A DNA stretch of 64,000 nt, from NCBI GenBank assembly GCA_017311185.1, contig JAESUZ010000133.1, positions 310,001-374,000 of the forward strand, in the 5' to 3' direction. Source of the stretch: Proteles cristata cristata (taxonomy: Eukaryota; Chordata; Mammalia; Carnivora; Hyaenidae). Of the stretch, positions 21,452-32,300 are shown piece by piece. The position numbers and the translations under genes are program-made. Each line of letters opens with the position of its first letter. Positions within the stretch are counted from its first letter, which is position 1. Below the pieces are notes generated by a model. That model did no database searches. It had not been told where the DNA came from and worked only from the letters and a program-made list of their open reading frames with translations.

Positions 21452-22080
21452 GAAAAGTAACAGTCCATAGATTTCTCCTCAAACATCTGCCATGCTCTTA
21501 GCTAGAAGAAAGATAGTGCATAGAAAGGGACTCAAGAACTATACGTTTGTAGGGTCGGGGTGGAGTACTGTGAGACAGGAATGCAAGCTACTACAACAAA
21601 ATACAGAAGAGAATAAAGTGACTCCGGAATTCAGAGGGAGACGTCCAGAGTTCTGATAGGACTAATGATGGAGAAGAGTGAACCATGATGGAGGGGTAGC
21701 AATCAGGGGAGGTGTGGGACATTCCATAGGTTAAATACGACAGACGTGAGAAAGTCAAAGACTGGCTTTGGGGAGGGTTGTGTTTGATCCACACAGAGAC
21801 AGGGCTACAGGAAAGTTCTAAAGGTCACTGTGACAGCTGTTGCCACTTCTAGCTGGCACATCTGCCAAACAGGTCCTTCTCTGGGCTCTAAGACCCATGT
21901 GTCAACACTGTGAGCAAGTATCATCTAAAGGGCATACCTATAACTTTTCTTTAATACCAAGGACTGCTGTTTACTTTCAACTAAAGGGGGTTGATGGGTG
22001 ATTTGACTAATCATTCTCATAGTTGACAAAATTACCAAACAGGAAAGTCTCAACACATGCCAGAAACAGTAAAAATTCTT
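21452..22080. other. No recognisable feature
   Basis: Single-copy-looking sequence. Minus frame 21591-21794 has no recognisable content. Confidence 0.4.
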
Positions 22081-22093
22081 GGGATCTGTTTTA

Positions 22094-22305
22094 ATTTTTT
22101 TTTAAATGTTTTATTTATTTCTGAGAGAGAGACAGCATGAGCTGGGGAGTGTCAGAGAGAGAGGAGACACAGAATCTGAAGCAGGTTCCAGGCTCTGAGC
22201 TAGCCGTCAGCACAGAGCCCAACACAGGGCTCAAACCCACGAACAGTGTGATCATGACCTGAGCCGAAGTTGGATGCTTAACCTACTAAGCCACCCAGGC
22301 GCCCC
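22094..22305 (-). mobile_element. Feline SINE, intermediate type
   Basis: A 13-bp duplication with two mismatches lies at 22081-22093 (GGGATCTGTTTTA) and 22306-22318 (GAGGTCTGTTTTA). It has the GTGTCAGAGAGAGAGG and GCCGTCAGCACAGAGCC marks of the GACTGCCAGC group, but GAATCTGAAGCAGG of the other group, so it is an intermediate. Confidence 0.93.
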
Positions 22306-22319
22306 GAGGTCTGTTTTAT

Positions 22320-24480
22320 TAAGTAAAGTTTCATATTTTATACAAGAGAATTCTTTTTAAAGATATTATGGAGAAGGAAAAAGGGCCCCCAAAGTTGTGG
22401 ACTAGAACTTCCACTTACACCATGATGTCGGGCAATGTCAGCCATAATGTTGCCCATCACTCTTCTCCAACCTGACATGAATACTTCAGTGCCTCACCAT
22501 AAGCATACCTTGAGGGATGGTCTCGGGATTAAGTCTAGACAGTCAGAGTACTTCCTAGGACTTTTCTTCCAGAATTGCCTAGTAATATATTTTCTCTTTC
22601 ACTAAGAGTTTATGGTTCTCTAAGCTTACAAATTTTAAGTCTATGGCCAGACACCCAGCCCAGCCCCACAGAGAAGAGCTTCTTTGCAACAGCAGGTGAG
22701 TTCAACATAAAGAGATAAGCAGAAATGAAAGATGGGGGAAAGGAAGAAAAGAATCTTTTCTTTCTCCCCTTGAGATCTTAGATCCTTCCTATCTTTTTTT
22801 TTTTTTTTTAACTTCCATTAACTATCCCAATTGCTTTCCAAATTATGTGGTCCAGTACATCTTTGGACAGGTTTACTTATGAGACTTAATGTTTTCTCAG
22901 GATCTTAGAGACCATAACAAAGAGCAGTGACCACAAATGCTTTTTGATCTCTATACCAATCTTGGCTTATCCAGACTCAAGTCAACTTCCCCAAAACAAT
23001 GCTTGTGACTGTAAATATTTCCAGAGAGAGCCATCCTATCACAGAAGATCTTCAGATCTTTGAAAATATTTCAAAGACCTTAGCAGTTCTAAAACATCCT
23101 TGAAAAGGAATAAAAGGGGAGGAATCAATCTACCTAGTTAGAATACTTACTATGTAGGTACCATGTGGTATTGTGTCAACAATGGCATCCAATAAGACAC
23201 CACTACCTGTGACAACTGTACTCATTGAGGAGGTCAGCTTTGAGTCCATACCCTGATACTAGAAAGCCTCACTAGTAATACACAGTATATTCTGCCTAGT
23301 CATTTTTACAGAGACACATCATAGTCCTGGTGACCATAGGTGCATTCACCTGGATGAAACTGGCCTGGGTGTGTTTATCCAGACAAAACTGCATTCAACC
23401 ACAGCAATTCCTGCCAACCTATTTGTCAGTGAAGCACATTTTTCTAACTCCTCGTTGGGGGGTCAGGTCAAAACACTCCCATGTCCCATGGCCTATCACC
23501 CACTGATCAACGGACAATCTTATAGTTATGAATCCTCTTTGCCACTGATTATGAGTGTGACAATATTCAAATTTAGTATTCCCCCCCTTACTTCTCTGAT
23601 TAAAACTGTTTAATGACTTTTCCCTACAGAACAATCAAAATAAGGGTGTTCCCCAACTCTCAAAGACGTCAAGCAAGTTTGTTGACAGACATCTAATTAA
23701 CTTTCTTTTCCAATTAAGTTGTTCTCTATAGTGCTTTGAAACTGTTTATAATGCAGCATTAGTAAGATTGTTTCTCTGATACAAATATGGCATTTGTTCT
23801 CATAATGAAATATTCAAATCTATACTTCCTGTGAGCCTATTTATGTAGTTTCCATAGTGAGATGTTTTATTTTTTTCTAACTTCATATGCATTATGCTTT
23901 ACTCTTCCATAAAGTATCCTCATACTTGCAAGGACTCAAGTGTCCTTCAGAGTCTTCTATAATAAACATGGCCCTATCATCAAAATGTTTCCACCAAATT
24001 CTATTGACATATAGCTAGAGAAATATTATGTACTAGAGAAATATTTCTGAGGGGATATACTGGTTAATAGGTGCCCATACTGAAGCTGCATTAGGAGCTT
24101 CTCTGTAAGCATTTTTTTTTTTGGATAAATATTGAAAATACTCACTCTGACCATGGCATTGGTGGGAGACAGGGGTACAGGGATTAGATATAGAAATAAT
24201 AAACCAAGAAAGGATCTCTTCCTTAATTAACTCACATTTTAATTGTGGGATAAAGATCATAACTCTGTAATTATAATAATGTAATCATAGCACTCAGCAG
24301 CTACATGAAAGCTGTTTCCTCCTTTCCCTCTACCTCTGGTACTTCCCCTTTGGACTGCAAACGTTTGCTTGACTCATTAGCAAAAAAGAGAATTTTTATA
24401 GATCTTTAACCAATTCTGTGCATTAAGGGAATACTCCTGATGGTCTGGTAATTATGTCTGCCAGCCTCCACATGTAACCC
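22320..24480. other. No recognisable feature (2.1 kb)
   Basis: Contains a 16-base T-run near 22795-22810 and a T-run near 24112. The two opposing frames at 23371-23613 and 23419-23634 overlap antisense with no domain. No repeat was recognised. Confidence 0.4.
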
Positions 24481-24481
24481 A

Positions 24482-25015
24482 TTCTCTACTCACCTTTGCT
24501 CTACTCTGCCCACCAGAGGCTGACTTTGAGGAAGTTATATCTGGGCTTCCATTCCTATGGCTTTTGACTGAGTTCAATTAATAGAAGAAGATAGGAGACA
24601 CCAGCAAGAGATGAGAGGTCATGAGGAGAAGAATTTCAAGGTACTTCCCACCCCCACTTCCTCCATTCCCCCACCTCCTCCATTCCCCCCACCACCACCC
24701 ACACACATCACTTCCTCCCAGTCTAAGCACTATGTTTCTGGCAATGATTATGATGCCCTAGGACTACAACTAGACATATGCAGCCCCTTCCCATAGCTCT
24801 GTCTCTCACCTGAATCTAATAACTCCATTTCTTTCTCTTGCCCCTCAGGTACAGAATGGTAATGGCTTCTTGCTGTGGTTAGTCCCTAGGTACCTCAGTA
24901 CCACTTGCTAATTTCCTTAACCCTGTCCATACCTTTGCAATAGTCCCTTCATCAAATTGTTTTCAACATCCCAGCTAAATGTGCTTTCTGTTCTTTGTTA
25001 GGACCTGATTTGTAC
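24482..25015 (+). mobile_element. Ancient interspersed repeat, family not named
   Basis: Landmarks: CACCAGAGGCTGACTTTGAGG, GGAGACACCAGCAAGAGATGAGAGG, CTCAGGTACAGAATGGTAATGGCTTCTTGCTG, CCTTAACCCTGTCCATACCTTTGCAATAGTCCCTTCATCAAA and GTGCTTTCTGTTCTTTGTTAGGACC. They match in order a common dispersed mammalian repeat (AATAGTCCCTTCATTAAACTC...TGTGCCATCTGTTTCCTGCTGGGACC). I cannot name the family. The C-rich block at 24647-24700 lies inside it. Confidence 0.5.
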
Positions 25016-25678
25016 ATTTGGGATTACACCTGTAATGCAAGATTGGAAAAGAGTGACAAATGGCGAATGGGTTAGAGGACGGACTCCTTAGGTTCAGTGG
25101 AGTAAGACATCCTTACCAGCTAGCAGATTAGAGAAGGCTTCATGGATCAGAGGCAGTCAATAAAGGCATGGGTCAATTCTTCACCTTTCTAATGAGAAAT
25201 ATTGGTTCATTTTCTCTCAATTTCCACACACCATCCCCGTCTCACTTAGATTTGGGCTATTCAGAGAAAACTGAATATTGCTCCTGGAAAGAACAGCTGA
25301 GGGTTACAGAGTTTGCCTTTCTAATGAACTTGCAAAATGTCAGCGTCTCTATGTGAGCCTGATCTGAATGCTCCTGTTGAAATGTCATGGGGCCAACCCT
25401 GTTCACAGGGTGAGGTGGCAGGAACTCATCAGGGAAGTGTTCTTGGCTGCAGGAGTGCTATAGTGCAGAGGGGAGCCACAGTGAGCCCAAGGATAGAAGC
25501 TAATGTGCCCTTCTTCCCCTCTCCTTGCCCCCTTACTTTATTTCCCCTGCTTCCCTATATCTCTCTTCATAAACAATACACTTGGCAAATGGGATGAGGG
25601 TGGGGAACCGTTGTTTTTTTTTTTTTTCCAAAGACCAAGATATTTTGCTCCTGCTAAGAAGTAATAAAATGATCTTTA
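25016..25678. other. No recognisable feature; T-run at 25614-25628
   Basis: The 86-residue frame 25337-25597 has no recognisable domain; the P/L/F-rich end comes from a pyrimidine tract. A T-run precedes the SINE pair. Confidence 0.4.
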
Positions 25679-25691
25679 AAATGATTCAGCA

Positions 25692-25935
25692 TAGGGGCAC
25701 CTGGGTGTCTCAGTCGATTGAGAGTTTGTCCAGCTCTTGATTATGGCTCAGGTCATGATCCCAGGGTCATGGGATCAAGCCCTGCAGTGGGCTCCTAGCT
25801 GAGCATGAAGCCTACTTAAGATTCTTTCTCTCTTCCTCCCTCCCTCTCCCTCTACTCCTCCCCCACTCACTTGCTCTCTCCCTCTCTCTCCCTCTCTCAT
25901 ACACACACACACATACATACACACACACACACACA
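25692..25935 (+). mobile_element. Old carnivore SINE with a CA-repeat tail (first of a pair)
   Basis: The older type has a body CTTGATTATGGCTCAGGTCATGATCCCAGGGTCATGGGATC and GCATGAAGCCTACTTAAGATTC rather than the feline ACAGCTCAGAGCC block. After the CT-rich part comes a CA/CATA repeat (25899-25935) instead of an A-rich tail, and then the second SINE. The duplication AAATGATTCAGCA at 25679-25691 and 26134-26146 brackets both. Confidence 0.9.
25899..25935 (+). repeat. (CA)n microsatellite with CATA interruptions
   Basis: ACACAC then ACATACATAC then ACACAC to 25935, joining two SINEs. It probably grew in the tail of the first one. The 63-residue frame 25871-26062 with an HTHT run comes from it. 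Confidence 0.9.
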
Positions 25936-26133
25936 AGGAAGCACCTGGGCAGCTCAGTTGGTTAAGCCACCAACTCTTGATTTTGGCTCAGGTCATGATC
26001 TCATGATTTGTGAGATCGAGCCCGGGATTAGGCTCTGCTCTGGCAGCACAGAGCCTGCTTGAGATTCTCCCTCTCCTTTTTTCTCTGTTCCTCCTCCATT
26101 CTGTCTCAAAAATAAATGAATAAACATTTAAAC
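25936..26133 (+). mobile_element. Carnivore SINE (second of a pair)
   Basis: The head GCACCTGGGCAGCTCAGTTGG is followed by CTCTTGATTTTGGCTCAGGTCATGATCTC. The body has GGCAGCACAGAGCCTGC and the tail AAAAATAAATGAATAAAC. I see no duplication of its own at its 5' edge; the only duplication is the shared outer one. Confidence 0.9.
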
Positions 26134-26146
26134 AAATGATTCAGCA

Positions 26147-26581
26147 CAGCGGGCAGGAAGAATCGAATCATGCCAGAGCGTTAGGTGAACCATCGTTCAG
26201 ACCACTTATTTGGATTTCCCAGCTCAGGCAAGCTCCAGGGCTGAGCCACACTCAGCATTCCAGTCAAAAATTCCTCATCCTTCGGGAAGAAAATAAGGAG
26301 TAAAAGATTCAGATAACTGTTCACAGGAGACTCCTGGCCCTCACTCTCTTTACTTCTTTCCCTTACCTATTTCCCTCTCTCTCTTCTCCCTTCTTCACTC
26401 TCTTTCCATCCCCACTTTCTTTCTTTTCCTTTTTCAGTCCATTTATTTTTTTTTGGGGTGGGGGGGAGGAAAATTATAATCGCTGTTTAAATTATACCTT
26501 GAATGAGATTCATGACTAGAATTACATCCAATAAAATATTGGCAGTAAAATAAAAAATCAGTTGGATTACTCAATAAAATT
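26147..26581. other. Pyrimidine-rich stretch, then T/G-runs
   Basis: C/T-rich from about 26335 to 26450, followed by a T-run and G-run (26443-26468). It looks like decayed simple sequence; no gene. Confidence 0.4.
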
Positions 26582-26592
26582 CAAAATGTCAG

Positions 26593-26770
26593 GGTAGGAG
26601 CATCTGGATGGCTCAGTCTGTTGAGCATCTGACTTTTGATTTCAGCTCAGGCCATGATTCCAGGGTTATGGGATTGAGCCCCATATTGGGCTGCACATTG
26701 AGTGTGGAGCCTGCTTGGGATTCTATCTCTTTCTCCCTATGCCCCTCTCCCCCACTCACTCTCTTTCTAA
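26593..26770 (+). mobile_element. Old carnivore SINE (host of the next insertion)
   Basis: Older type: ACTTTTGATTTCAGCTCAGGCCATGATTCCAGGGTTATGGG and GGGCTGCACATTGAGTGTGGAGCCTGC. The outer duplication CAAAATGT(C/T)AG lies at 26582-26592 and 27044-27054 and encloses the nested SINE that follows. Confidence 0.9.
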
Positions 26771-26781
26771 AATATAAAATA

Positions 26782-27004
26782 GGGGCACCTGGGTGGCTCA
26801 GTTAGTTAAGTGTCCAACTTCAGCTCAGGTCATGATCTCATGGTTCATGGGTTCAAGCCGCACTTTGGGCTCTGTGCTGACAGCCAGCTCAGAGCCTGGA
26901 GCCTATTTCAGATTCTGTATCTCCTTCTCTCTCTGACCCTCCCTTGTTCATGCTGTCTCTCTCTCTCTCTCCCTCAGAAATAAATAAAACATTAAATAGA
27001 ATAT
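26782..27004 (+). mobile_element. Feline SINE nested in the tail of the preceding SINE
   Basis: Its own perfect 11-bp duplication AATATAAAATA is at 26771-26781 and 27005-27015, within the A-rich tail of the older SINE. The body mixes marks: GACAGCCAGCTCAGAGCC and CTGACCCTCCC (GACTGCCAGC-like) with TTTCAGATTCTG. Confidence 0.93.
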
Positions 27005-27054
27005 AATATAAAATAAAAATAAATTTAAAAATAAAATAAAAAGCAAAATGTTAG

Positions 27055-28167
27055 TGCAGCCCCACCTGAGCTTGAGTTGCTGAAGCTCTAAGACATCAGA
27101 GCACCTGATGCATGAAAGCACCATTATCCCATTCTCAAAGGAGTTCAGATCCACAGCTGTGGTGAGGTCTTTACCTCGTGAGGACTCTACCTTCCGATTG
27201 GTGGCTCTACACATAGAACCATCAGATCAAAGGATGTGTAACAGTTGTGTCTGCACCTAAAAGAAACCTTGTCCAACACTGCCTTCTCGGCTGAGTACAT
27301 TTGTTATATTGCACGTCAACCTCTACTGAGACCTGTCTGCTTACCAGCTTCCTTCTCTCAGTCTGTTACCCCCAGGCAGTGACTGAACTTAATCTCCCCT
27401 TGGATTCCTCCTTATGCGCTCCTGAGCTCAGTAAGAATTCTGTGAGAGCTCCAAAATCCTTGTTAGAAAGGAATCCATGAATAAGCACATGGAAGGATGT
27501 GCAGCAGCAAAGGCACAGATGCGTTTTTCTGTTTGTAACTCTTCCTTGCAGATGGAATAAACCCAGCATTCATCATGTTTCTTCACCTCTCTTTACATCG
27601 CAAGTCCTTACTACCCTTCTGTTGAAGACTCTCGGAGAAATTCCCAGAGTTACAGAATAAAACTACATCCTCTCAACTTGGCGAATAGGAATTCCATGAC
27701 AGCCCCGGCCAAACTCATCATTATCAGTACCCACTCACCCCGCCTGGTAATCTGTGTGTCCATGAGACTAAACTGTTACAGTTCCCTCATAGGGCCATCC
27801 TCCCCCAGCCTTCTTTCTTAACTGATAAGCTTCTGTTTGCCTGTTTTGCCTAAACTCAAGCACCTTCTCACATTGACTGTTCCCTGGCCCTCCTGTAATA
27901 GAGCATCCCTATGTTCACAATCTATGTTCCCCCATGCAACTTCCCAGGACTTATCATGCTGGGTTGTAAACATGACCTTGCTAGACTCTCTGCCCTCCAA
28001 CCATACACATGTATCTACTCCTAAAATGATTTTAAGTTCTTCACTACATTGTCTGGAAAGGAGTTAATTGCCCAGTGTGCATTAACCCAATAAATAAATC
28101 AAAAGCCCAGTCTTCTTTTTGAAGGAGAGCAAAGATTCCTTGAAATTTTATCTTCAGTGTTGATTTT
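27055..28167. other. No recognisable feature (1.1 kb)
   Basis: C/T-rich in places, some blocks (27560-28100) look like an old LTR, but I cannot support a family. The opposed frames 27818-28000 (minus) and 27837-28067 (plus) have no domain. Confidence 0.35.
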
Positions 28168-28179
28168 TGAGTTATGGTC

Positions 28180-28404
28180 ATTTTTTAAAAAATTTTTTAA
28201 TGTTTTATTTATTTCTAGGAGAGAGAGAGAGACAGTGTGAGCAGGGGAGGGTCAGAGAGAGAGGGAGTCACAGACTGAAACAGGCTCCAGGTTCCGAGCT
28301 GGCAGTCAGCACAGAGCCCGATGCGGGGCTCGAACCCACGAACCGCAAGATCATGACCTAAGTGAAAGTCGGACGCTTAACCGACTAAGCCACCCAGGCT
28401 CCCC
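28180..28404 (-). mobile_element. Feline SINE, GACTGCCAGC subfamily
   Basis: The perfect 12-bp duplication TGAGTTATGGTC is at 28168-28179 and 28405-28416. Reversed subfamily marks include TTTCTAGGAGAGAG, GGGGAGGGTCAGAG and GCTGGCAGTCAGCACAG. Near full length. Confidence 0.95.
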
Positions 28405-28416
28405 TGAGTTATGGTC

Positions 28417-28870
28417 TTATTACAACATGGATATATGTTTATTATATAAAAATGTTAATTACTACACTGTCTATTACTCCCTTCCACCACTGTTACCAAT
28501 TTGGAAGGCAAAATAGAACCTTATTATTTATATTTACATTTTATTATAGGTAAGATTGAACTATTTTTCCTTAAGTTTAATAGTCATCTGTGCATTTTAC
28601 TGAGCAATCTACTCCTGTCTTTCTTCCATTTTTATTGGAGTATTAAAGCTATTGATTATTAATATAACAAAACTCTTCTTATGAAAAAATACTTTTTCCT
28701 GTCAATTTTAAATATATTTTGCAAGCTTACTTTATTTTCTTTAGTTTATTTTTGCCCAGTTTTTGAGTTAAAAATATATTTGACTACTAGTAATCAAATA
28801 TATCAATATTTCTAAGATTTCTGTCTTTGCATTTATGTATAAAAAGATCTTCTTATTTACTTATTGTTTC
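28417..28870. other. AT-rich, possibly an extension of the following L1
   Basis: T/A-rich with TTTTATTGGAGTATTAAAGC and similar blocks reminiscent of antisense L1 ORF2, but too decayed to assign. Confidence 0.35.
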
Positions 28871-28874
28871 ACTT

Positions 28875-29028
28875 TCAAATTTCATTTTTTAATCTTTCTG
28901 GAATTTATTTTGGCATAGAGTATATAATTTCTCCACAGTGATAACTAATTGTCCCAGCATGATTTATTGAATAATTCATAATTTCTCCTTTATTTGAAAT
29001 GTCACATTTATCAGATTATAACATGTTT
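28875..29028 (-). mobile_element. Old L1 ORF2 fragment, reverse
   Basis: Landmarks TTTCTGGAATTTATTTTGGCATAG, AATTGTCCCAGCATGATTTATTGAATAATTCATAATTTC and TTGAAATGTCACATTTATCAGATTATA match antisense L1 ORF2 in order (TCTGGAATTTATTTTTGTG...GTCCCAACACCATTTATTGAATAG...GAAATGCCACCTTTATC). The same block is seen in the younger L1 near 37515-37645. Diverged, no frame. Confidence 0.7.
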
Positions 29029-29504
29029 ATATATATACATGAGGTTGTTGCTTGCTTATAAAAATCTGATTTCAATGAAAAATATATTCCTACTTCAACA
29101 CAGCACCATAAGAATTCAGGGTTTGAGAAAAAGTTTATTTTATCTTAACAGAATATGCTTATTTATTTGCTAATGTAATTTACATTCCCCATTCTCACCC
29201 GTATTCCCCATTTATTCTTCTCTTTAATTTTTTTCTAACCTATTCTTCCATATTTATTTCTCCCATGTGAAATATAGCATATGTTTTTAAAAGTTTAAAG
29301 CCAAAAAGACACATAGAAAATATTGATTGAAATGAAATAAAACCTTTAAAAGGGCCTGAAAAAGAAAACCCACCATTACACTTCTATCTTTTTTTGTATT
29401 CTTAGGTAAGTTTTATAAAGCTATTTAAAGCATATGCATGGTAAGTTTCATTCCAAAGTATGGATTATTTTCTGTAGACCTTATGAAAAGAGCCTCTTTT
29501 CTCC

Positions 29505-29841
29505 TGTATTAGTCTCCTACTGGTGCTATAACAAATTACAATAAACAACACAAATTTATTCTCTCACGGTTTTGGAGTTCAGAAGTGCAAAACAGCCTGC
29601 CATGCTCTCTCCAGGCTCTAGAGGAGAATCCCTTTTCTTCTCCAGGTTCTAGAGTGGCTTTCCTGGTATCTTTTTTGTCACTGGGACATTTGTGATTATA
29701 TTTAGGGCCGATGCAAATAACCTAGGAAAATCTCCCCATCCCAAATCCTTAATTTAATCTCATCTACAAAATCTTTTTCCTCACTTAAGATAACACTCAC
29801 AAGCTCCAGAAATTAGGACCCAGACATTCAGCCTACTATAA
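29505..29841 (-). mobile_element. MaLR LTR (MLT1-type), reverse
   Basis: Begins TGTATTAGTCTCCTACTGGTGCTATAACAAATTAC, then AACACAAATTTATTCTCTCACGGTTTTGGAGTTCAGAAGTG, GGCTCTAGAGGAGAATCCCTTTTC, and ends GAAATTAGGACCCAGACATTCAGCC. These match a reversed MLT1 LTR, internally shortened. Confidence 0.75.
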
Positions 29842-30056
29842 CCTCTGATATTTATAAGTTAAAGCAAATTTTTATTTTATTCAATGATTTTCTAGCTGGA
29901 AAATCTAGCTTGAAATAACTAGAAACATTGGCAAATTTTGTCTCCCTTTCAGAAGTTAAATCTTTCATTTATTTCTCCTATCTTATTTTTTGGGTGTAAC
30001 TTCAAGAAAACTAAATAATACAGGGAATAACAGTATACTTTTCTTGTTCTTGATTT

Positions 30057-30275
30057 AAAATTTTTTTTACTGTTTATTTTTGAGAGACAGAGAGAGCACA
30101 TGCGTGTGAGCGGGGGAGGGACAGAGAGAGAGGGAAACACATTATTCAAAGCAGGCTTCAGGCTCTGAACTGTCAGCAGCACAGAGTCAGAAGCCTGGCT
30201 CAAATCCATGATCTGTGAGATCATGACCTGAGCCGAAGCTGGACACGTAACCGACTGAGCCACCCAGGTTCTCCA
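30057..30275 (-). mobile_element. Feline SINE, diverged
   Basis: The perfect 14-bp duplication CTTGTTCTTGATTT is at 30043-30056 and 30276-30289. Tail reversed at left; GAACTGTCAGCAGCACAGAGTCAGAAGC in the body differs from consensus. A minus-strand frame of 133 residues (29949-30350) runs through it and its flanks and is SINE translation, not a gene. Confidence 0.94.
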
Positions 30276-30289
30276 CTTGTTCTTGATTT

Positions 30290-31059
30290 TAATGGAAATA
30301 CCTCTGGCAATTCTCCAATAAACTATAATTTTCAAATTGTACAATTGCATATTCTCATACTATTAAAATAACGTAAACCCAGGAATGAACTCATATTGAC
30401 ATTCTCAAATATTCTGCCCTTCACTTAATCTCTGCCTAAACTTCTGTAACGTGACTTCAAAAGGCCAGAAATCTTATCTGCTGCTTTTGGGTGGCCAGAA
30501 TTCATTTTCTCTTTCACTCTTTGAAAATATCTAGGGCTCTTTTCCATATGTGCCATTCATTTTACTAGATCTTCGAAACAGAATGGGAGGTGGTCATCAA
30601 ACAAATACATGCATATTATTTACAAACCGTGTTAAATATTATGAAAGGAAAACCAATTTGTTAAAATAAATGGACAAAAAAACCAAATAGGTGAAAAGAA
30701 TTCAGGAACAAATGGGGTTGTACACAGAACCATGTATTATGTTTTGAAGTCATAAAGCTAATGTAAAAGGCAAGGCTGCTGGATAAAATAGGATAAAAAT
30801 TCATATCTTTACTCCATGCTTATGGGAGAAAAAATATACTTTGGTAAACTACACAGAAAATAACTCTAATTCTGTTTTTAAAAATCTTTGCGGAAGGACC
30901 TGTTTTTGGGAAAGTTGTGATCTAGTCTCGTTGCTTTACTTCCATAGCAAGAATGACATGTGGCCAAGGAGATTTCCAATATTGTGTGATCCCATGCCTC
31001 CAAAATAATTATTTCTGAGATAGAGGATAGCAAAAGAAATAGGAGGACAGGTTCCTTTT
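30290..31059. other. No recognisable feature
   Basis: AT-rich single-copy-looking sequence without a supported element. Confidence 0.4.
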
Positions 31060-31076
31060 TAAATATTGTATTTCTG

Positions 31077-31274
31077 AGGCGCCTGGGTGGCTTAGTCGGT
31101 TAAGCGTCCGACCATGATCTCGCGGTTCGTGGGTTCGGGCCCCGCGTCGGGCTCTGTGCTGACTGCCAGCTCAGAGCCTGGAGCCTCTTTCGGTCTGTGA
31201 CTCCCTCTCTCTCTGACCCTCCCCTGCTCACGCTGTCTCTCTCTCTCCTAGAAATAAATAAAACATAAAAAAAT

Positions 31275-31308
<34 letters not shown>
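31077..31308 (+). mobile_element. Young feline SINE, GACTGCCAGC subfamily, head deletion, (AAAT)n tail
   Basis: The perfect 17-bp duplication TAAATATTGTATTTCTG is at 31060-31076 and 31309-31325, preceded by a T-run (TT/AAAT-like target). About 12 bases are missing between GTCCGAC and CATGATCTCGCGG (normally TTTCGCTTAGGT). Otherwise almost consensus. The tail has nine or so AAAT units. Confidence 0.96.
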
Positions 31309-31311
<3 letters not shown>

Positions 31312-31325
31312 ATATTGTATTTCTG

Positions 31326-31688
31326 TAACTGACTCTACTTTAGGTTTTAGCAAGTATTTTCTTTTGTAAGATTAATAATATAGTTTGTGTTACAAACTTA
31401 TCCTTACCCTTGTCTACTTTTGATATCTGAGTAATGTTGAATCACAGTGGAGTGCTCAACTTTCAATTTCACACACTTGTCACATTCATCAGACGTGTTT
31501 TTATAATGCATAATCCAGGCCCTATCAGGGAAATTCAGAATTAGAATCTCTGTTGTGGCACCCTCAAAATAAACATTTTTAACAAATAGGTAATATTTAG
31601 GCACATTGAAGTCTGTGACTCACACGTTTAGTGATTAGTATCACTGGCTTCAGAATCGAAACACTTATTAGTCATGACTTTTGACAAA
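31326..31688. other. No recognisable feature
   Basis: The minus frame 31404-31604 (66 residues) has no recognised domain. Confidence 0.4.
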
Positions 31689-31699
31689 ATTCTTTATTT

Positions 31700-31906
31700 T
31701 ATTTTTCTTAAAATCTATTTCTTTATTTTGAGAGAGAGAGAAAGAGAGTGTTATTGGGTGAGGGGCAGAGAGAGCAGTGAGAGAGAATCCCAAGCAGGCT
31801 CTACACTATTAGCACAGAGCCCTACCTGGGGCCCAAACTCAGGAACCATGAGATCATGACTTGGGCTGAAAACGAGAGTCATATATTTAACCCCAGGAGC
31901 CCCCAG
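31700..31906 (-). mobile_element. Older carnivore SINE
   Basis: The perfect 11-bp duplication ATTCTTTATTT is at 31689-31699 and 31907-31917. Reversed body GAATCCCAAGCAGGCTCTACACTATTAGCACAGAGCC; the head is damaged (AACCCCAGGAGCCCCC in place of GACTGAGCCACCCAGGCGCCCC). Confidence 0.93.
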
Positions 31907-32070
31907 ATTCTTTATTTAAACTTCATTTTCTCACTTCCGAAGTAGAGATAAATAATATTGTGAAATATTTTAAGAACAATTTAAAATAATGTTTGCAAAG
32001 AATTTAGTTACAATCAAGGTCTTTATTTAAATAATTGTTTCTTTTGATACTTTTTAAAACTGATTCAATA

Positions 32071-32290
32071 GTTGGGATACCTGGGTGGCTCAGTCAGTTA
32101 AGCATCCGATTTCAGCTCAGGGCATGATCTCTTGGTTCAAGAGTTCAAGGCCCACATCAGGCTCTATGCTGACAGCTCAGAGCCTGGACCCTGTTTTGGA
32201 TTCTGTGTCTCCCTCTCTATCCTCCTCTTCCCCACTTTCTCTCTCTCTCTCTCTCCCGCAAAAATAAATAAACATTAAACATTTTTTGTT
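32071..32290 (+). mobile_element. Feline SINE, GACAGCTCAGA type
   Basis: The 10-bp duplication TGATTC(A/C)ATA is at 32061-32070 and 32291-32300. Head GGGATACCTGGGTGGCTCAGTCAG, body GCTGACAGCTCAGAGCCTGG, tail AAAAATAAATAAACATTAAAC. Confidence 0.93.
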
Positions 32291-32300
32291 TGATTCCATA

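Noticed and set aside
25337..25597. 86-residue frame as an exon
   Set aside because: No recognised homology or flanking splice pattern; the C-terminal part is a pyrimidine-rich artefact.
29949..30350. 133-residue minus-strand frame
   Set aside because: It contains the standard SINE translation (WVAQSV...QVMISQ...) and runs into its flanks.
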